DNA from: Podocnemis expansa
Lineage: Eukaryota > Chordata > Testudines > Podocnemididae
Direction of reading: 5' to 3'
Assembly: GCA_007922195.1 (NCBI GenBank)
Contig: ML682089.1
Span: 352,193-416,192, forward strand
DNA length: 64,000 nt
Of the stretch, positions 54,091 to 64,000 are shown piece by piece. The stretch's first letter is position 1, and every line of letters starts with the position of its first letter. Position numbers and translations under genes: made by a program. The notes under the pieces were generated by a model, which was not told the origin of the DNA, searched no databases, and worked only from the letters and a program-made list of their open reading frames with translations.

Positions 54091-54385
54091 GCATCCTCCT
54101 TGGAACCCACCTTTTAGATAGTTAAAGGCTGCCATCGAATTCCAAAGGGGCAGCCATGTTAGTCTGCTTCAGCGCAAAAAAACAAACCACACAACAAGGA
54201 GTCCTGTGGCACATAAAGACTAACAGATTTATTTTTTGCATGAGCTTTCATGGGAGAAAAATCTCACTTCATCAGATGCTTTGAAGATGAGGGGACTTAC
54301 AGAATGGAAAGAAAATAAGTGCAAGGGAGTGTAAAACATGGAATCACATCATACAGTAACAGCAAATCAGAGCAGTTGTTAAGGT

Positions 54386-54724
54386 TCAAACCCTGGGAAG
54401 GCTGAGGTCATATAACATGTTGTAATGGAAAAAGAAGCTATAGTCATGATTTAATCCTGCTTTCACATAATCTTGTTTGCATATTAACTCCACTTCAACT
54501 GTTTCTCTTTGAAGTCTTGAAGTCCCATTGACGTCCCTGAGTACAGTTGTTAACAAATCATTTATAGAGTGATTAGAAAGATGGAAGTGTTCAGCAACTG
54601 GTTTTTCTGTTTTGTGCTTTCTGATGTCAGTTTTGTGTTCATTTATTCTTTTGTGCAGGGATCCTCCTGTTTGTCCAATGTATAAGATGTTGGGGTGCTT
54701 CTGGCACATGATGGCATAGATCAC
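54386..54724 (-). CDS. PLE GIY-YIG endonuclease domain (left copy)
   Basis: A 112-codon minus frame begins MIYAIMCQKHPNILYIGQTG and continues 'KRINEHKTDIRKHKTEKPVA' and 'EHFHLSNHSINDLL'. 'IYAI...LYIGQTGGSL' is the GIY-YIG core: the second triad is YIG and the first is IYA in place of GIY. 'RINEH' carries the conserved Arg. PLEs use this domain to nick DNA. The frame is open, but the upstream RT is truncated in this copy, so it is not a full PLE protein. Confidence 0.8.
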   Translation of the reverse strand: MIYAIMCQKHPNILYIGQTGGSLHKRINEHKTDIRKHKTEKPVAEHFHLSNHSINDLLTTVLRDVNGTSRLQRETVEVELICKQDYVKAGLNHDYSFFFHYNMLYDLSLPRV

Positions 54725-54969
54725 ATTAGTAGATGAGCAGGTGAATGAGCCTTTGATGGAGTAGCTGGCTTAATTAGGACCTGTGATGGTATCTTTTGTG
54801 TAGATATGTGGGCCAATTTGGCAACGTGGTTTGTTGGAGGGGTGTGTGCCTGCTTTAATGTTTCTGTTCTTAGATCTGTAGTTGCTGTTGAGTATCTGTT
54901 TAAGGTTAGGGGGCTGTCTGTAGGCGAGGAGAGGTCTGTCTCCCAAGACTTGAGAGAGTGAGGGATCAT
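54721..54969 (-). pseudogene. PLE linker segment (left copy)
   Basis: 82 codons starting MIPHSLKSWE precede the GIY-YIG segment in another frame. They match 56562-56810 of the right copy at most positions. It probably belongs to the linker between RT and endonuclease. Confidence 0.65.
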
Positions 54970-55419
54970 CTTTTAGGATAGACTGTAAGTCCTTAATGAT
55001 CTATTGTAGAGGTCTGACTTGAGGGTTGTATGTGCTGACTGGTGGCATTGTTTTCATTTTTGGGCTTCTCGTGCAGTAGATGACTTCGGGGTGCCCATCT
55101 GGCTCTGTCAGTTTGTTTTCTTACTTCCCTGAGTGGGTACTGTTGTTTTAAGAATGCTTGATAGAGACCCTGAAGATGTCTGTCTCTGTCTGAGGGATCA
55201 GAGCAAATGCGGTTATATCTTAGGGCTTGGCTGTAGACAATGGATCATGTGGTGTGTTCTGGATGGGAGCTCGAGGGATGTAGGTAACTATACCAATCAG
55301 TAGGTTTTCAGTATAGGGCAGTGTTGATGTGTTAATCCCTAATTTGCACTCTAGTGTCTAGAGAGCAGATCTCTTGTGTGGAGTGTTCAAGACTGAGTTT
55401 GATTGTGGAGTGGAAATTA

Positions 55420-56218
55420 CTGAAATCTCCAACACAACATGCTACAAACCACTCTCCTCTGACCCCACTGAAGAATACCAAAAGGAATTACAACACCTAC
55501 TCAAGAAACTCCCTAAGACAGCACAGGAACAAATTAAGACAGACACACCACCAGAACCCTAGCCAGGGATATTCTATCTACTACCTAAAATCCATAAGAA
55601 AGGAAAGCCTGGACGCCCCATCATCTCAGGCATTCACATTCTTACCGCCTCAGACCTTATTCTATCAACATTCCTATCTATCTTTGAGATACGATGGACT
55701 TCCTGAGGAAAATCCAAACCATTGGTCAGCTTCTAGAAAACGACATTCTAGCCACTATGGCTGTAGAAGCTCTTTACACCAACATCCCACACATGGATGG
55801 ATTACAAGCTATTAGAAGAACCATCCCAGATGATGCCACAGCACAGCTTGTGACTGAACTTTGTGACTTTGTGTTCATCCACAACCATTTCAGGTTTGAG
55901 GATAATTTGTACCTTCAAATCAGTGGCACTGCTAGGGGCACCCGCATGACCCCACAATATGCCAACATCTTTATGAGAGACTTAGATCAATGTTTCCTCA
56001 ACTCTCATCCGAAAGCACCTCTCCTCTACCTACACTACATTGATGAGATCTTCATCATCTGGACCCATGGCGGGGATGCTCTTGAAGATTTCCACAGACA
56101 TTTCAACAATTTCTGCTCTACAGATAAACTTAGCCTGGAATACTCCACACAGGAGATCCACTTTCTAGACACTACAGTACAAATTTGGGATGGACACATC
56201 AATACCACCCTATACTGA
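55420..56218 (+). pseudogene. PLE reverse transcriptase (right copy)
   Basis: The RT region is spread over two frames. Motifs: 'ALYTNIPHMDGLQAI' (55768-55810), 'GTARGTRMTPQYANIFM' and 'LYLHYIDEIFIIWTHG' (about 56020-56070). The catalytic YxDD of RT appears as YIDE, so the second aspartate is lost. 'EIHFLDTTV' is a typical downstream PLE segment. The TGA at 56216-56218 ends the frame early. Confidence 0.78.
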
Positions 56219-56561
56219 AAAGCTACTGATTGGTATAGATACCTACATCCCTCGAGCTTCCATCCAAAACATACTACATGATCCATTGTCCACAGCCAAG
56301 CCCTAAGATATCACCACATTTGCTCTAATCTCTCAGACAGAGACAGGCATCTTCAGGGTCTCTATCAAGCATTCTTAAAACTACAGTACCCACTCAGGGA
56401 AGTAAGAAAACAGATTGACAGAGCCAGATGGGTACCCTGAAGTCAACTACTGCAGGAGAAGCCCAAGAAAGAAAACCCTAGAACACCACTGATCACCACG
56501 TACAACCCCCAAGTCAGACCTCTACAACAGATCATTAAGGACTTACAGTCTATCCTAAAAG

Positions 56562-57166
56562 ATGATCCCTCACTCTCTCAAGTCTTGGGAGACTGACCTT
56601 TCCTCACCTACAGACAGCCCCCTAACCTTAAACAGATACTCACTCACAACTACGGACCTAACAACAGAAACATTAAAGCAGACACACAACCCTCCAACAA
56701 ATCACGTTGCCAACTTAGCCCACATATCTGCACAAAAGATACCATCACAGGTCCTAATCAAGCCAGCTACTCCAGCAAAGGCTCATTTACCTGCTCATCT
56801 ACTAATGTGATCTATGCCATCATGTGCTAGAAGCGCCCCGACATCTTATTCATTGGACAAACAAGACGATCCCTGCGCAAAAGAATAAATGAACACAAAA
56901 CTGACATCAGAAAGCACAAAACAGAAAAACCAGTTGTTGAGCACTTCCATCTTTCTAATCACTCTATAAATGATTTGTTAACGACTGTACTCAGGGACGT
57001 CAATGGGACTTCAAGACTTCAAAGAGAAACAGTTGAAGTGGAATTAATATGCAAATTAGATTGTGTGAAAGCAAGATTAAATCATGACTGCTCCGATTTG
57101 CTGTTACTGTATGACCTGATCCCATGTTTTACACTCCCTTGCATTTATTTTCTTTCCGTTCTTTAA
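56562..57166 (+). pseudogene. PLE linker and GIY-YIG (right copy), broken
   Basis: The linker (56562-56810) ends and the GIY-YIG follows at about 56811-57060: 'IYAIMC' then a TAG stop, then 'KRPDILFIGQTRRSLRKRI' and 'EHFHLSNHSINDLLTTVL'. YIG has become FIG. The stop in place of Gln makes this copy inactive. The 3' untranslated tail follows to 57283. Confidence 0.75.
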
Positions 57167-57467
57167 ATTCCCTCATCTTGAAAGCATTTGGCGAAGTGGG
57201 ATTTTCTACCACGAAAGCTCAGGCAAAAAATAAATCTGTGTCTTTAAGTGCCACAGGACTCCTTGTGTTTTTTTGCCATCAAATTGCCTTTCATTCTTTG
57301 CTGCAGACTAAATAAGTCCAGTTCCACCAGCCTCAGCTCATAAGCCAAGTGCCTGAGCCCCCTAATGATTTTTGTTGCCCTCCATTGGACTCTTTTTCAG
57401 TTTGTCCGCATCCTTTCTATAGTGGGGGCCAAAAACAGGACACAGAACTTCAATGAGGCCTCACCAG

Positions 57468-57826
57468 CAGAACCAACACAAGGTTTCGGGGTGCCCTAGA
57501 CAATGGGGGATTTTGGCGCTCCCCCCCTACAGGCACCAGCCCCAGCAAGGGATCTGGATCCAGGCATGGAGGGGGAATGCTGCTGCCGGCACAGGGATCT
57601 GACCATAGGCAGAAAGTGGTGCCACTGTTGCCATGATCTTGCCATGTGCGGAGTGGCACCGCCACTGCTGCGATCCAGCCCTGCCCAGGGATCTGGATCT
57701 GGCTGGAGATGGGGAGCGGCACCACAGGTGGGGATCCGTGCCACAGGCAGGGAGCCCCTTGGCGCCCCCTAATTTTTGGCACCCTAGGCAACTGCCTTGG
57801 TCACTTCTATGGGCAGACTGGCCCTG
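57468..57826. mobile_element. hAT-type MITE with perfect 8-bp TSD
   Basis: ctcaccag occurs at 57460-57467 and 57827-57834. The ends CAGAACCAACAC and CAGGGCCAGTCT (reverse complement of the right) are related hAT termini. The flanking CR1 sequence is continuous when it is removed. Confidence 0.8.
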
Positions 57827-59194
57827 CTCACCAGTGCCGAATAGAGGGGAATAATCACTTCCCTCAGTTTGCTGGCAGTGCTCCTACTAGTGCAGCCCAA
57901 TATGCCATTAGCCCTCTTAGCAAAAAGGGCCCACTGATGACTCATCTCTACCTTCTTGTCCACTGTAAGCCCCAGATCCTTTTCTGCACAACTTCTCTCT
58001 ACCTAGTTGGTCCCCAGCCTGTAGCAGTACATGGAATTCTTCCACCCTAAGTGGTAGACTCTGCACTTGTCCAGGTTGACTCTCATCAGATTATTTTTTG
58101 GCCCAAACTTTCAGTTTTTCTAGGTCATTCTGTATTTTATCCCTATACTCCAGCATATCTACTACTCCTCCCAGCTTAGTGTCATCTGTACACTTGCTGA
58201 GGGTGCAATCCTCCCCATCGTCCAGGTCATTAATGAGGATGTAAAAAAAAAAAAACAGCCCTAGCACTGAACCCTGGGGTATTCCAATTGTTACCAGCTT
58301 GCTGCCAACTAGACAGTGACACGTTGATTAATACCCATTGAGCCTGATGATCTAGCCAGCTTTTTATCTGTCTTGTAGTACATTCATCAAACCCATACTT
58401 TTTTAACTTGCTGGCAAAAATGCTGTGGTAGGCCATATTACAAGCTTTGCTAAAGTCAAGATATATAGGGTCCAGTGCTTTCCCCACATCCATGGAGCCA
58501 ATCATGGAAGGCAATCAGGGTGGTCAGGCGTAACTTGCCTTTGGTGAATTCATGTTGACTATTCCTCTCTTCCAAGTGCCACAAAATGGATTCTTTGAGG
58601 ACTCACTCCATGATATTTCTGGGGACTGAAATAAGTCTGACTGGTCTCCTTTATTGGCGTTCTTCAGCCTCCTGAGATGAAGCCAAGCCCGGATGCTCTT
58701 GCTTCCCTTTTTAGAAGATGAGCATTATATTTGCCTCTTGCCAGTCATCTGGGGCTTCCCCAAATCTCCACAAATTTTCAAAGATAATAGCCAATAACTC
58801 TTCAATCTCATTAACCAACTCCCTCATCAGCACCCTCAGATCCATTGCTGCTTCTTCAAGCAGCGTCCCCTCATGCTCTACTGTAGGTGTGTGGTCACTC
58901 CCTGCACCTCACATCGGAGATCTATGTAGCAGAACCGGTGGGGGGGGGGCGCATGATCTGAGGAGCTCAGAGCAACCGTTAGAATGCATGCGCCCCCTCC
59001 CATCCCCCTCAGTTCTTTCTCAACTGCCCCTGGCATCACACAGAGTTCAGTGGCTCCTGTCAGCTGTTTCAGCATAGCTGATAGTTAGTTGTTAGTTAGT
59101 TTCTTTACTAAGTGTTTAGTTAGTTAGGTTAGCACAGTAAGAACCAGAAAGGAGAAAAAAAAGGGAACAAACACTGCAGCAACTTGAACCAGCG

Positions 59195-60376
59195 ATGTTA
59201 AACGCACCGGGTTTTAAACGCTGCTCTGACTGTAAAGAGGTGATGCTGGTGTCTGATGGGCACGACCTCTGTATTCGCTACTTGGGCGAGGGGCATCTTC
59301 CCCACAAATGCCCCCACTGCTCCAAGCTAAAAACCAGAGCAAGGAAGGACCGGGAGATCAGGATGAAACTCCTCCTTGTGGAGGGTTCCCTCAAAGCAGC
59401 TCCGGACCCTGGCAGATCTCCCATTGTCTGCACATCATGGAAGAGGCCTTCTGCACCACCCTCTCCTCTGCTGGCAGAAAAGCCCAAAGGCAGCAGCAAG
59501 CAAATTGGCTCAAGGGAGGCTAAAGGATCCTTCGATGCCACCGATAGAAATAAAGCTCCACCTTCTGGTCAGCAAGGTGAAATTGACCAGAGGACGAAAG
59601 AAGCAGAGCTCTTATCAGCACTGGGCTCCGCAGTTACATCTGTGGCACTGTAAACGGCCCTAATAGCCACAAAGGCACTGATCCCTTTTCTGCATATGGT
59701 GCCAACAGCTCCGACCCCAGCACCAATGCTGGCCCCTGTGCTCTTCTCACAGACACCGTTGGTGCTTGCACAGCCCACTGCACCACAGCCTGCTCTACCT
59801 CCCATTGTGGCACTGGTGCTGATGGAACAAGCGCCGCAGCCCCGGTTACCAAACCAAGCCACAGCTCCAGAGATATACTCCACCCTGAGAAAACATAAAA
59901 GGAAGTTGAAACGTTGTGAGGGAAACGATGAGCAGGTTGGGAACTCTTCGCCCATATCACCACTGTACAGAGTTGACTTCTCTCCAGGGACTCCTAGCTC
60001 ATCTTCCAGTCCCTCCATTAATGACATGAGTTCTGTCAGTTCTCATTCCAGGAGAGCAGAACTCAATCTTCCTCATGAGGGCATCCAGCCTCCTACAATA
60101 CCCACTCAGGCATTTCCCTGGATGCCCATGGCATGGTACCCCAATGCCCCTTATGCTATTCCATGGATGGCATGGGGCAACTGGCAAAACTGCCCAGCCC
60201 CTCAAACAGCACCTCCTACATCGATGGTGCCAACTCCCCCACAGCCTGCAGTAACTGCAGTACCTATGGCCCCACAACAACTACCACAACCTTCAGCGGT
60301 GCAGATTCCGTCTGGGGCAACTACAAGTGAGGAACAAGCCCCCCTCCGCCCCCCCACCCCGTTCAGGGGCAGATGA
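59195..60376 (+). pseudogene. DIRS gag-like region
   Basis: Two plus frames, 59195-59653 and 59696-60376. The first starts MLNAPGFKRCSDC and has a cluster ending HKCPHCSKLKTR, matching the gag at 32932-33897. The second is Pro/Gln/Thr-rich with 'FPWMPMAWYPNAP'. A TAA at 59651 and a frame change separate them. Probably one gag protein originally. Confidence 0.75.
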
Positions 60377-60432
60377 TGGCAAGCTATTCCAGGAGCTTTT
60401 CAGAAGAGTCGCTGAGAGCATTGAAATCCCAC

Positions 60433-60442
60433 NNNNNNNNNN
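60433..60442. other. Assembly gap (10 N)
   Basis: Ten N bases break the sequence between gag and RT. The true distance may differ. Confidence 0.98.
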
Positions 60443-60604
60443 ATGGTGACAACAGATATGGAAGCTTGCAACTGAGCAGGAGACCTGATCATTACATATC
60501 ATAACCCAAGCATCAAAACCAGAGGCGTAGGCAATCAAACCAGTCTTCTACTGCCTCACATCTGACTGTCACCAAGCAACAATTTTGATGGGCTGGTCAA
60601 GGGT

Positions 60605-62112
60605 TTGCCCAATCACCTCAGTCCAGGGCAAAGTGTCACCAACACATCTCGAATGTTCGACAACAGACTACTCTCCGTTCTTCCCAAATGGAAAGTTATT
60701 ACATTGGACAACTGGGTGCTGGAAATTATTTCCAGTGGGTATTTGATCCCCTTTACTTCCAGACCCGCTTCCCATCTCCTCTCCCCGTCCTTCTTCATGG
60801 ACCCCTCTCACGTGCAACTGCTGGGAGAGGAGATACACAACCTCCTGCATATAGGGGCAATAGAGGAAGTTCTGACCAACTTTTTGGGGAAAGGGTTTTA
60901 TTCCCGATACTTTCTCACAGAGAAGAAGATGGGGAGATGGTGACCCATATTAGATCTGAGAGGTCTGAATAAGCTCATGGAGGCATGGAAATTCAAGATG
61001 GTGACACTCACTACTATACTACCCACACTGGTTTGTGAGGACTGGTTGGTATCCCTCGACCTAAGGGATGGATATTTCCATGTTTTGATCCACCCAGCTC
61101 ACAGAAGATTTCTCCATTTCATTTTCAGGGACAAACACTATCAATATATGGTACTACCATTTGGCCTCAGTACTGCACCAAGAGTATTCTCGAAGCTCAT
61201 GGCAGCAGTCACAGCTTATCTTTGGGAAATGGGAATATAGATATTCCCTTACCTGGATGACTGCCTGATAAGGGCAAAGTCATATCAAGGGGCAGAGAAG
61301 GCAGTGAAGATAACAGAGAGGTTATTCCAGGCTCTTGGACTGACCATAAATTACAAAAAGTCCTCCCTTTACCCCTCTCAGGACATTTGGTTTATTGGGG
61401 CAAGGATACACACCCCATTGGGCAGGGCATACCTCATGCATGAGAGGTTCCATGCCATAAAAGAACTAGTAGGCACGGCATGTCTTTCCCCTCCAGACAC
61501 TCAGCGGGTCACATGATGGCCATTCTGAGCCTCATAAAGCATACCCTGTTGTGGTGGACAGACAGCAAGAATCTTATGGAGGGTGTCCCCTTCATAGACC
61601 AGGAACCCTCCATCCTATTCACTATGGATGCTTCTTTGACTGGGTGGGGAGCCCACCAGCAAGAAGCAACAATACAGGGCAAATGGAGGAGACAAGAGTC
61701 CTCCCTACACATAAACTTGCTGGAGCTAAGGGCAGTGAGGAATGCATGTCACCACTTCCTGCCTGTCATTGCAGGCAAGGTAGTGAAGGTTCACACAGAC
61801 AACAGGGCATGCTTGCATTACATCAACCGGCAAGGAGGGATGAGGTCCCAGTCCTTATGCGCAGAGGCGATGAGGCTATGGGAGTGGTGTTTACATCACA
61901 GAGTGCAGATATTGGCAATATACATACCAGGGAAAGACAATGCCACAGCCGATGGCTTGAGCAGGCACTTTGCAGAAGCCCACAAGTGGGAGATGAATGA
62001 TGTGGTCCTGCATCAGCTATTCGATCATTGGGGGCATCCAACGATAGACCTTTTCGCAAGGGCTGTGAACAAAAAATGTGAGACATTTTGCTCCAGAGTG
62101 GGTATTGGCTGA
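60605..62112 (+). pseudogene. DIRS reverse transcriptase and RNase H
   Basis: The RT appears in pieces: 'LVSLDLRDGYFHVLIHPAH' with 'MVLPFGLSTAPRVFSKLM' (60977-61240), a stop TAG at 61238, then IFPYLDDCLI (about 61241-61270) with the catalytic DD intact. RNase H follows at 61600-61980: TMDASLTGWGAH, 'HINLLELRAVRNAC', 'VKVHTDNRACLHYINRQGG' and 'IYIPGKDNATADGLSR', including the D, E, D and D positions. At least two stops or shifts break the gene. Confidence 0.85.
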
Positions 62113-63439
62113 GGTTCACTGGGCACTGCATTCCTCATCAAATGGGACCATCCACTCCTGTACATCTTTCCTCCAATCCCCATGATAGCCAGAACACTCC
62201 AGAAGATAAAGTGCAACAAAGTGAGGGCAATAATGATAGCACCAGCTTGGATGAGGCAGGTGTGGTATTTGTGCCTTCTCCAAATGGCCAGGGAAGCCCC
62301 TGTCATTCTTCCAGTGATCCCAGACCTCCTGACACACCACAGTGGTAAGACCCGATATGCCTACCTGGACAGATTATACCTAACAGTATGGTTCCTAGAT
62401 GGTTCGATGACATAGAGGATCAATGCTCAGAGCAGGTTAAGCTCATCCTGCTGAATAGTAGGAAACCTGCAATGAGAAAGACTTACCTGCAAAAGTGGTG
62501 CAGGTTCTACCATTGGTTTTCTCAGCAGGGTCTGGATCATTGATTATCCTTGATCCTGAAGGCGTTGGACTACCTTCTGGAACTCAAAAAAGCAAATTTA
62601 AAGATTAGAACCATCAGGGTACATCTGGCGGCCATTTTTACCTTTCATGACCATGTACAGAAGTCATCACTTTCTGCACATCCTATACTGAAAAGGTTTT
62701 TGGATGGTATACAGAATTTGTACCTAGAGGTGAGACCTCCTGTTCCACCATAGGACCTGTCCATGGTACTTAAAACTTTAACAAAATGGCCTTTTGAGCC
62801 GCTTGCGACTTGTTCTTTGCTTCATTTATCTATGAAGGTTTCATTTCTTGTCACCATTACATCGGTAAGAAGAGTGAGCAAGATCACAGCCCTCATGGCG
62901 TTCCCGCCCTTTACAGTTCTCTGTAAAGATAAATTCTCCCTCCAACCACACCCCAAGTTTCTTCCGAAAATATCTTCAACCTTTCATGTGAACCAGACAA
63001 TCCATTTACCAGTTTTTTTCCCCGAGGCCACATGCTTCCTCATCACATGCAGTACTTCACACGTTGGATGTTAGACAGTGCTATTGCCTTTTACCTAGAT
63101 AGAACTAAGCCATTTAGGAAAATCCCAAGATTATTTGTCTCCATTGCAGAATGATCTAAAGGTAACCCAATATCGAATCAGAGACTGTCTAAGCGGGTCT
63201 TGGGTTGTATCTGGGTGGCCTATGAACATCATGGCCTAGATCTGCCCTGTGCAGCCCGAGCACATTCTACTAGGGCTATCTCAGCAACCACAGCTTTTCT
63301 CAATAATGTTCCAATAGTGGACATCTGCAGAGCAGCAACTTGGGCTTCAGTGGATACTTTTGTCAGGCACTATACAACACATCAAGACTCCATGTCAGAT
63401 GCCTCATTGAGACTAGCAGTCCATCCATGGGGTCTTTGA
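62113..63439 (+). pseudogene. DIRS tyrosine recombinase region
   Basis: After RNase H, 'LLYIFPPIPMIARTL' continues the pol polyprotein. The recombinase begins near 62550 ('RTIRVHLAAIFTFHDH'), followed by 'LVTITSVRRVSKITAL' with the catalytic Arg. 63200-63439 gives 'RAHSTRAISATTAFLN', 'DICRAATWASVDTFVRHY', with H-x-x-R, W and the nucleophile Y in place. YRs integrate circular cDNA without target duplication, in line with the absence of a TSD here. Several stops (62416, 62541, 62751 and after) show decay. Confidence 0.85.
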
Positions 63440-63469
63440 AGTCCCCACCTCTGCTTTGGGAACTGCTTC

Positions 63470-63842
63470 ATAGCCACCTACAGTGGAGCATGAGGGGATG
63501 CTGCTTGAAGAAGAAGTGAGTATTACTCACCCTTGTGCAGTAGCCAAGGTTCTTTGAGATGCATATCCCCGCACTGCTCCATTACCCACCCTCCTCCCCT
63601 CTACTTCGGAGTTTCACTGCATCGGGTCTCTGTGGTAGAGAAGGAACAGAGGGAGGTGGGAGGGGACGCGTGCATTCTAATGGCTGCTGCGAGCTCCTCA
63701 GAGCACACGCCCCCCCCCCCCCAGTTTCTGATACATAGATCTCCAATGTGAGGTGTGGGGAGCGACCACACACCTACAGTGGAGCAGTGCGGGGACATGC
63801 ATCTCAAAGAACCTTGGCTACTGCACAAGGGTGAGTAACACT
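63470..63842. repeat. DIRS 3' terminal and complementary region
   Basis: 'gtggagcatgaggggatgc' and 'gcttgaagaagaagtgag' at 63482-63520 match in inverse 58845-58880 at the element's left end. Two further inverted arms, 63541-63580 and about 63780-63830, bracket the 3' ITR. A C-run is at 63709-63722. These repeats let DIRS cDNA circularise. Confidence 0.75.
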
Positions 63843-64000
63843 CACATCTGGCCCCATGGAATTATGTACTTCCTGCCTTTCCAAATTGTCCTGAACCTGT
63901 TCTTTCACTCCTGAGGTCAGCTCAACTCCTCCCCATTCTGTGTTGCCCAGTGCAGTAGTTTGGGAGCTGACTTTGTGAAAAAAACCTTTGAGTATTTCAT

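Larger units (their letters stand above)
54141..57283. mobile_element. Head-to-head pair of Penelope-like elements with shared TSD
   Basis: Two 5'-truncated PLE copies meet near 55415. The left copy (54141-55415) reads on minus and the right copy (about 55416-57283) on plus. Both outer ends carry the PLE 3' tail. tgccatcgaat (54130-54140) and tgccatcaaat (57284-57294) flank the pair, matching at 10 of 11. The overlap between copies, including an 82-codon stretch starting MIPHSLKSWE on both, is highly similar. The pair apparently inserted as one unit into CR1. Confidence 0.85.
58844..63842 (+). mobile_element. DIRS-type retrotransposon, inserted in CR1, decayed
   Basis: About 5 kb, plus-oriented, with gag, reverse transcriptase-RNase H and tyrosine recombinase regions in order. 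Terminal repeats are inverted: 58885-59000 ('ggtgtgtggtcactccc') matches the complement of 63680-63776 ('ggagcgaccacacaccta'). 63470-63842 also contains further inverted copies of the outer ends ('gccaaggttctttgagatgc' near 63543 against its complement near 63803), typical of the DIRS complementary region. CR1 resumes at about 63843 ('catctggccccatgg'). A 10-N gap is at 60433-60442. Several stops and frame breaks make it inactive. I see no methyltransferase domain. Confidence 0.85.
52990..64000 (-). mobile_element. Old CR1, broken by four later insertions
   Basis: CR1 sequence on minus is traceable in pieces: 52990-53084 ('ccctaatatccaaccttg'), 54091-54140 ('aggctgccatcgaat'), 57284-57467, 57835-58843 and 63843-64000. 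They line up in order with the CR1 at 27.2-28.7 kb. The gaps are filled by an LTR (53085-54090), a PLE pair (54141-57283), a hAT MITE (57468-57826) and a DIRS (58844-63842). The CR1 is therefore the oldest insertion and no frame survives. Confidence 0.8.

Noticed and set aside
49913..64000. Search for the next DNHD1 exon
   Set aside because: Frames in this region belong to CR1, PLE, DIRS or LTR sequence; none starts with a matching split codon and host-like protein.

Overview
This is vertebrate nuclear DNA, most likely from a turtle (otherwise another non-avian sauropsid). The reasons are split genes in a conserved vertebrate order, CpG-island promoters, abundant CR1 LINEs with the (ATTCTATG) 3' repeat, Penelope-like elements (PLEs), DIRS tyrosine-recombinase retrotransposons, endogenous-retrovirus LTRs and many hAT-type MITEs. 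The species cannot be fixed from the sequence alone.

Three host genes are visible, in the order known from human 11p15.4. ARFIP2 is on the minus strand; only its first coding exon is seen (9592-9699), and the rest should lie left of the window. TIMM10B is on the plus strand and complete in three exons (13387-15298). DNHD1 is on the plus strand with its 5' part only: a proposed promoter island at 39.8-40.8 kb and coding exons at 44.1, 45.8, 46.9, 49.3 and 49.8 kb; it runs off the right edge. ARFIP2 and TIMM10B are head to head and probably share the CpG island at 12.8-13.4 kb, which carries three ETS/GABP-type motifs. TIMM10B is a small TIM chaperone of the mitochondrial inner-membrane import pathway, ARFIP2 is a BAR-domain effector of Arf/Rac GTPases, and DNHD1 is a dynein-heavy-chain-like protein linked to sperm flagella. 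They are neighbours by synteny, not one pathway.

Most of the rest is transposon-derived. 0-9 kb: DIRS gag remnant, ERV LTR pieces, MITEs and an old CR1. 9-17 kb: host genes with light repeat content. 17.5-20 kb: a complete solo LTR with target-site duplication (TSD), then mixed sequence. 20.6-25.8 kb: a DIRS terminal structure followed by about 3.4 kb of unidentified non-coding sequence, itself interrupted by a hAT element. 27.0-30.3 kb: a CR1 with an uninterrupted 1011-codon ORF2. 32.3-34.1 kb: a DIRS gag block. 36.7-38.4 kb: a PLE hairpin containing an LTR-like element with a repetitive reading frame. 47-54 kb: four solo LTRs in and beyond DNHD1 introns. 53-64 kb: one old CR1 broken by an LTR, a head-to-head PLE pair, a hAT MITE and a DIRS element.

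The most notable structures are PLE insertions in which two 5'-truncated copies meet head to head and carry the 3' tail at both ends, with TSDs of about 9-11 bp; a DNHD1 intron that is about 88% solo LTR; and the TG...CA element at 36878-38084. I saw no CRISPR-like, prokaryotic or viral gene system. All gene and family names rest on recognition by eye, without a database search.
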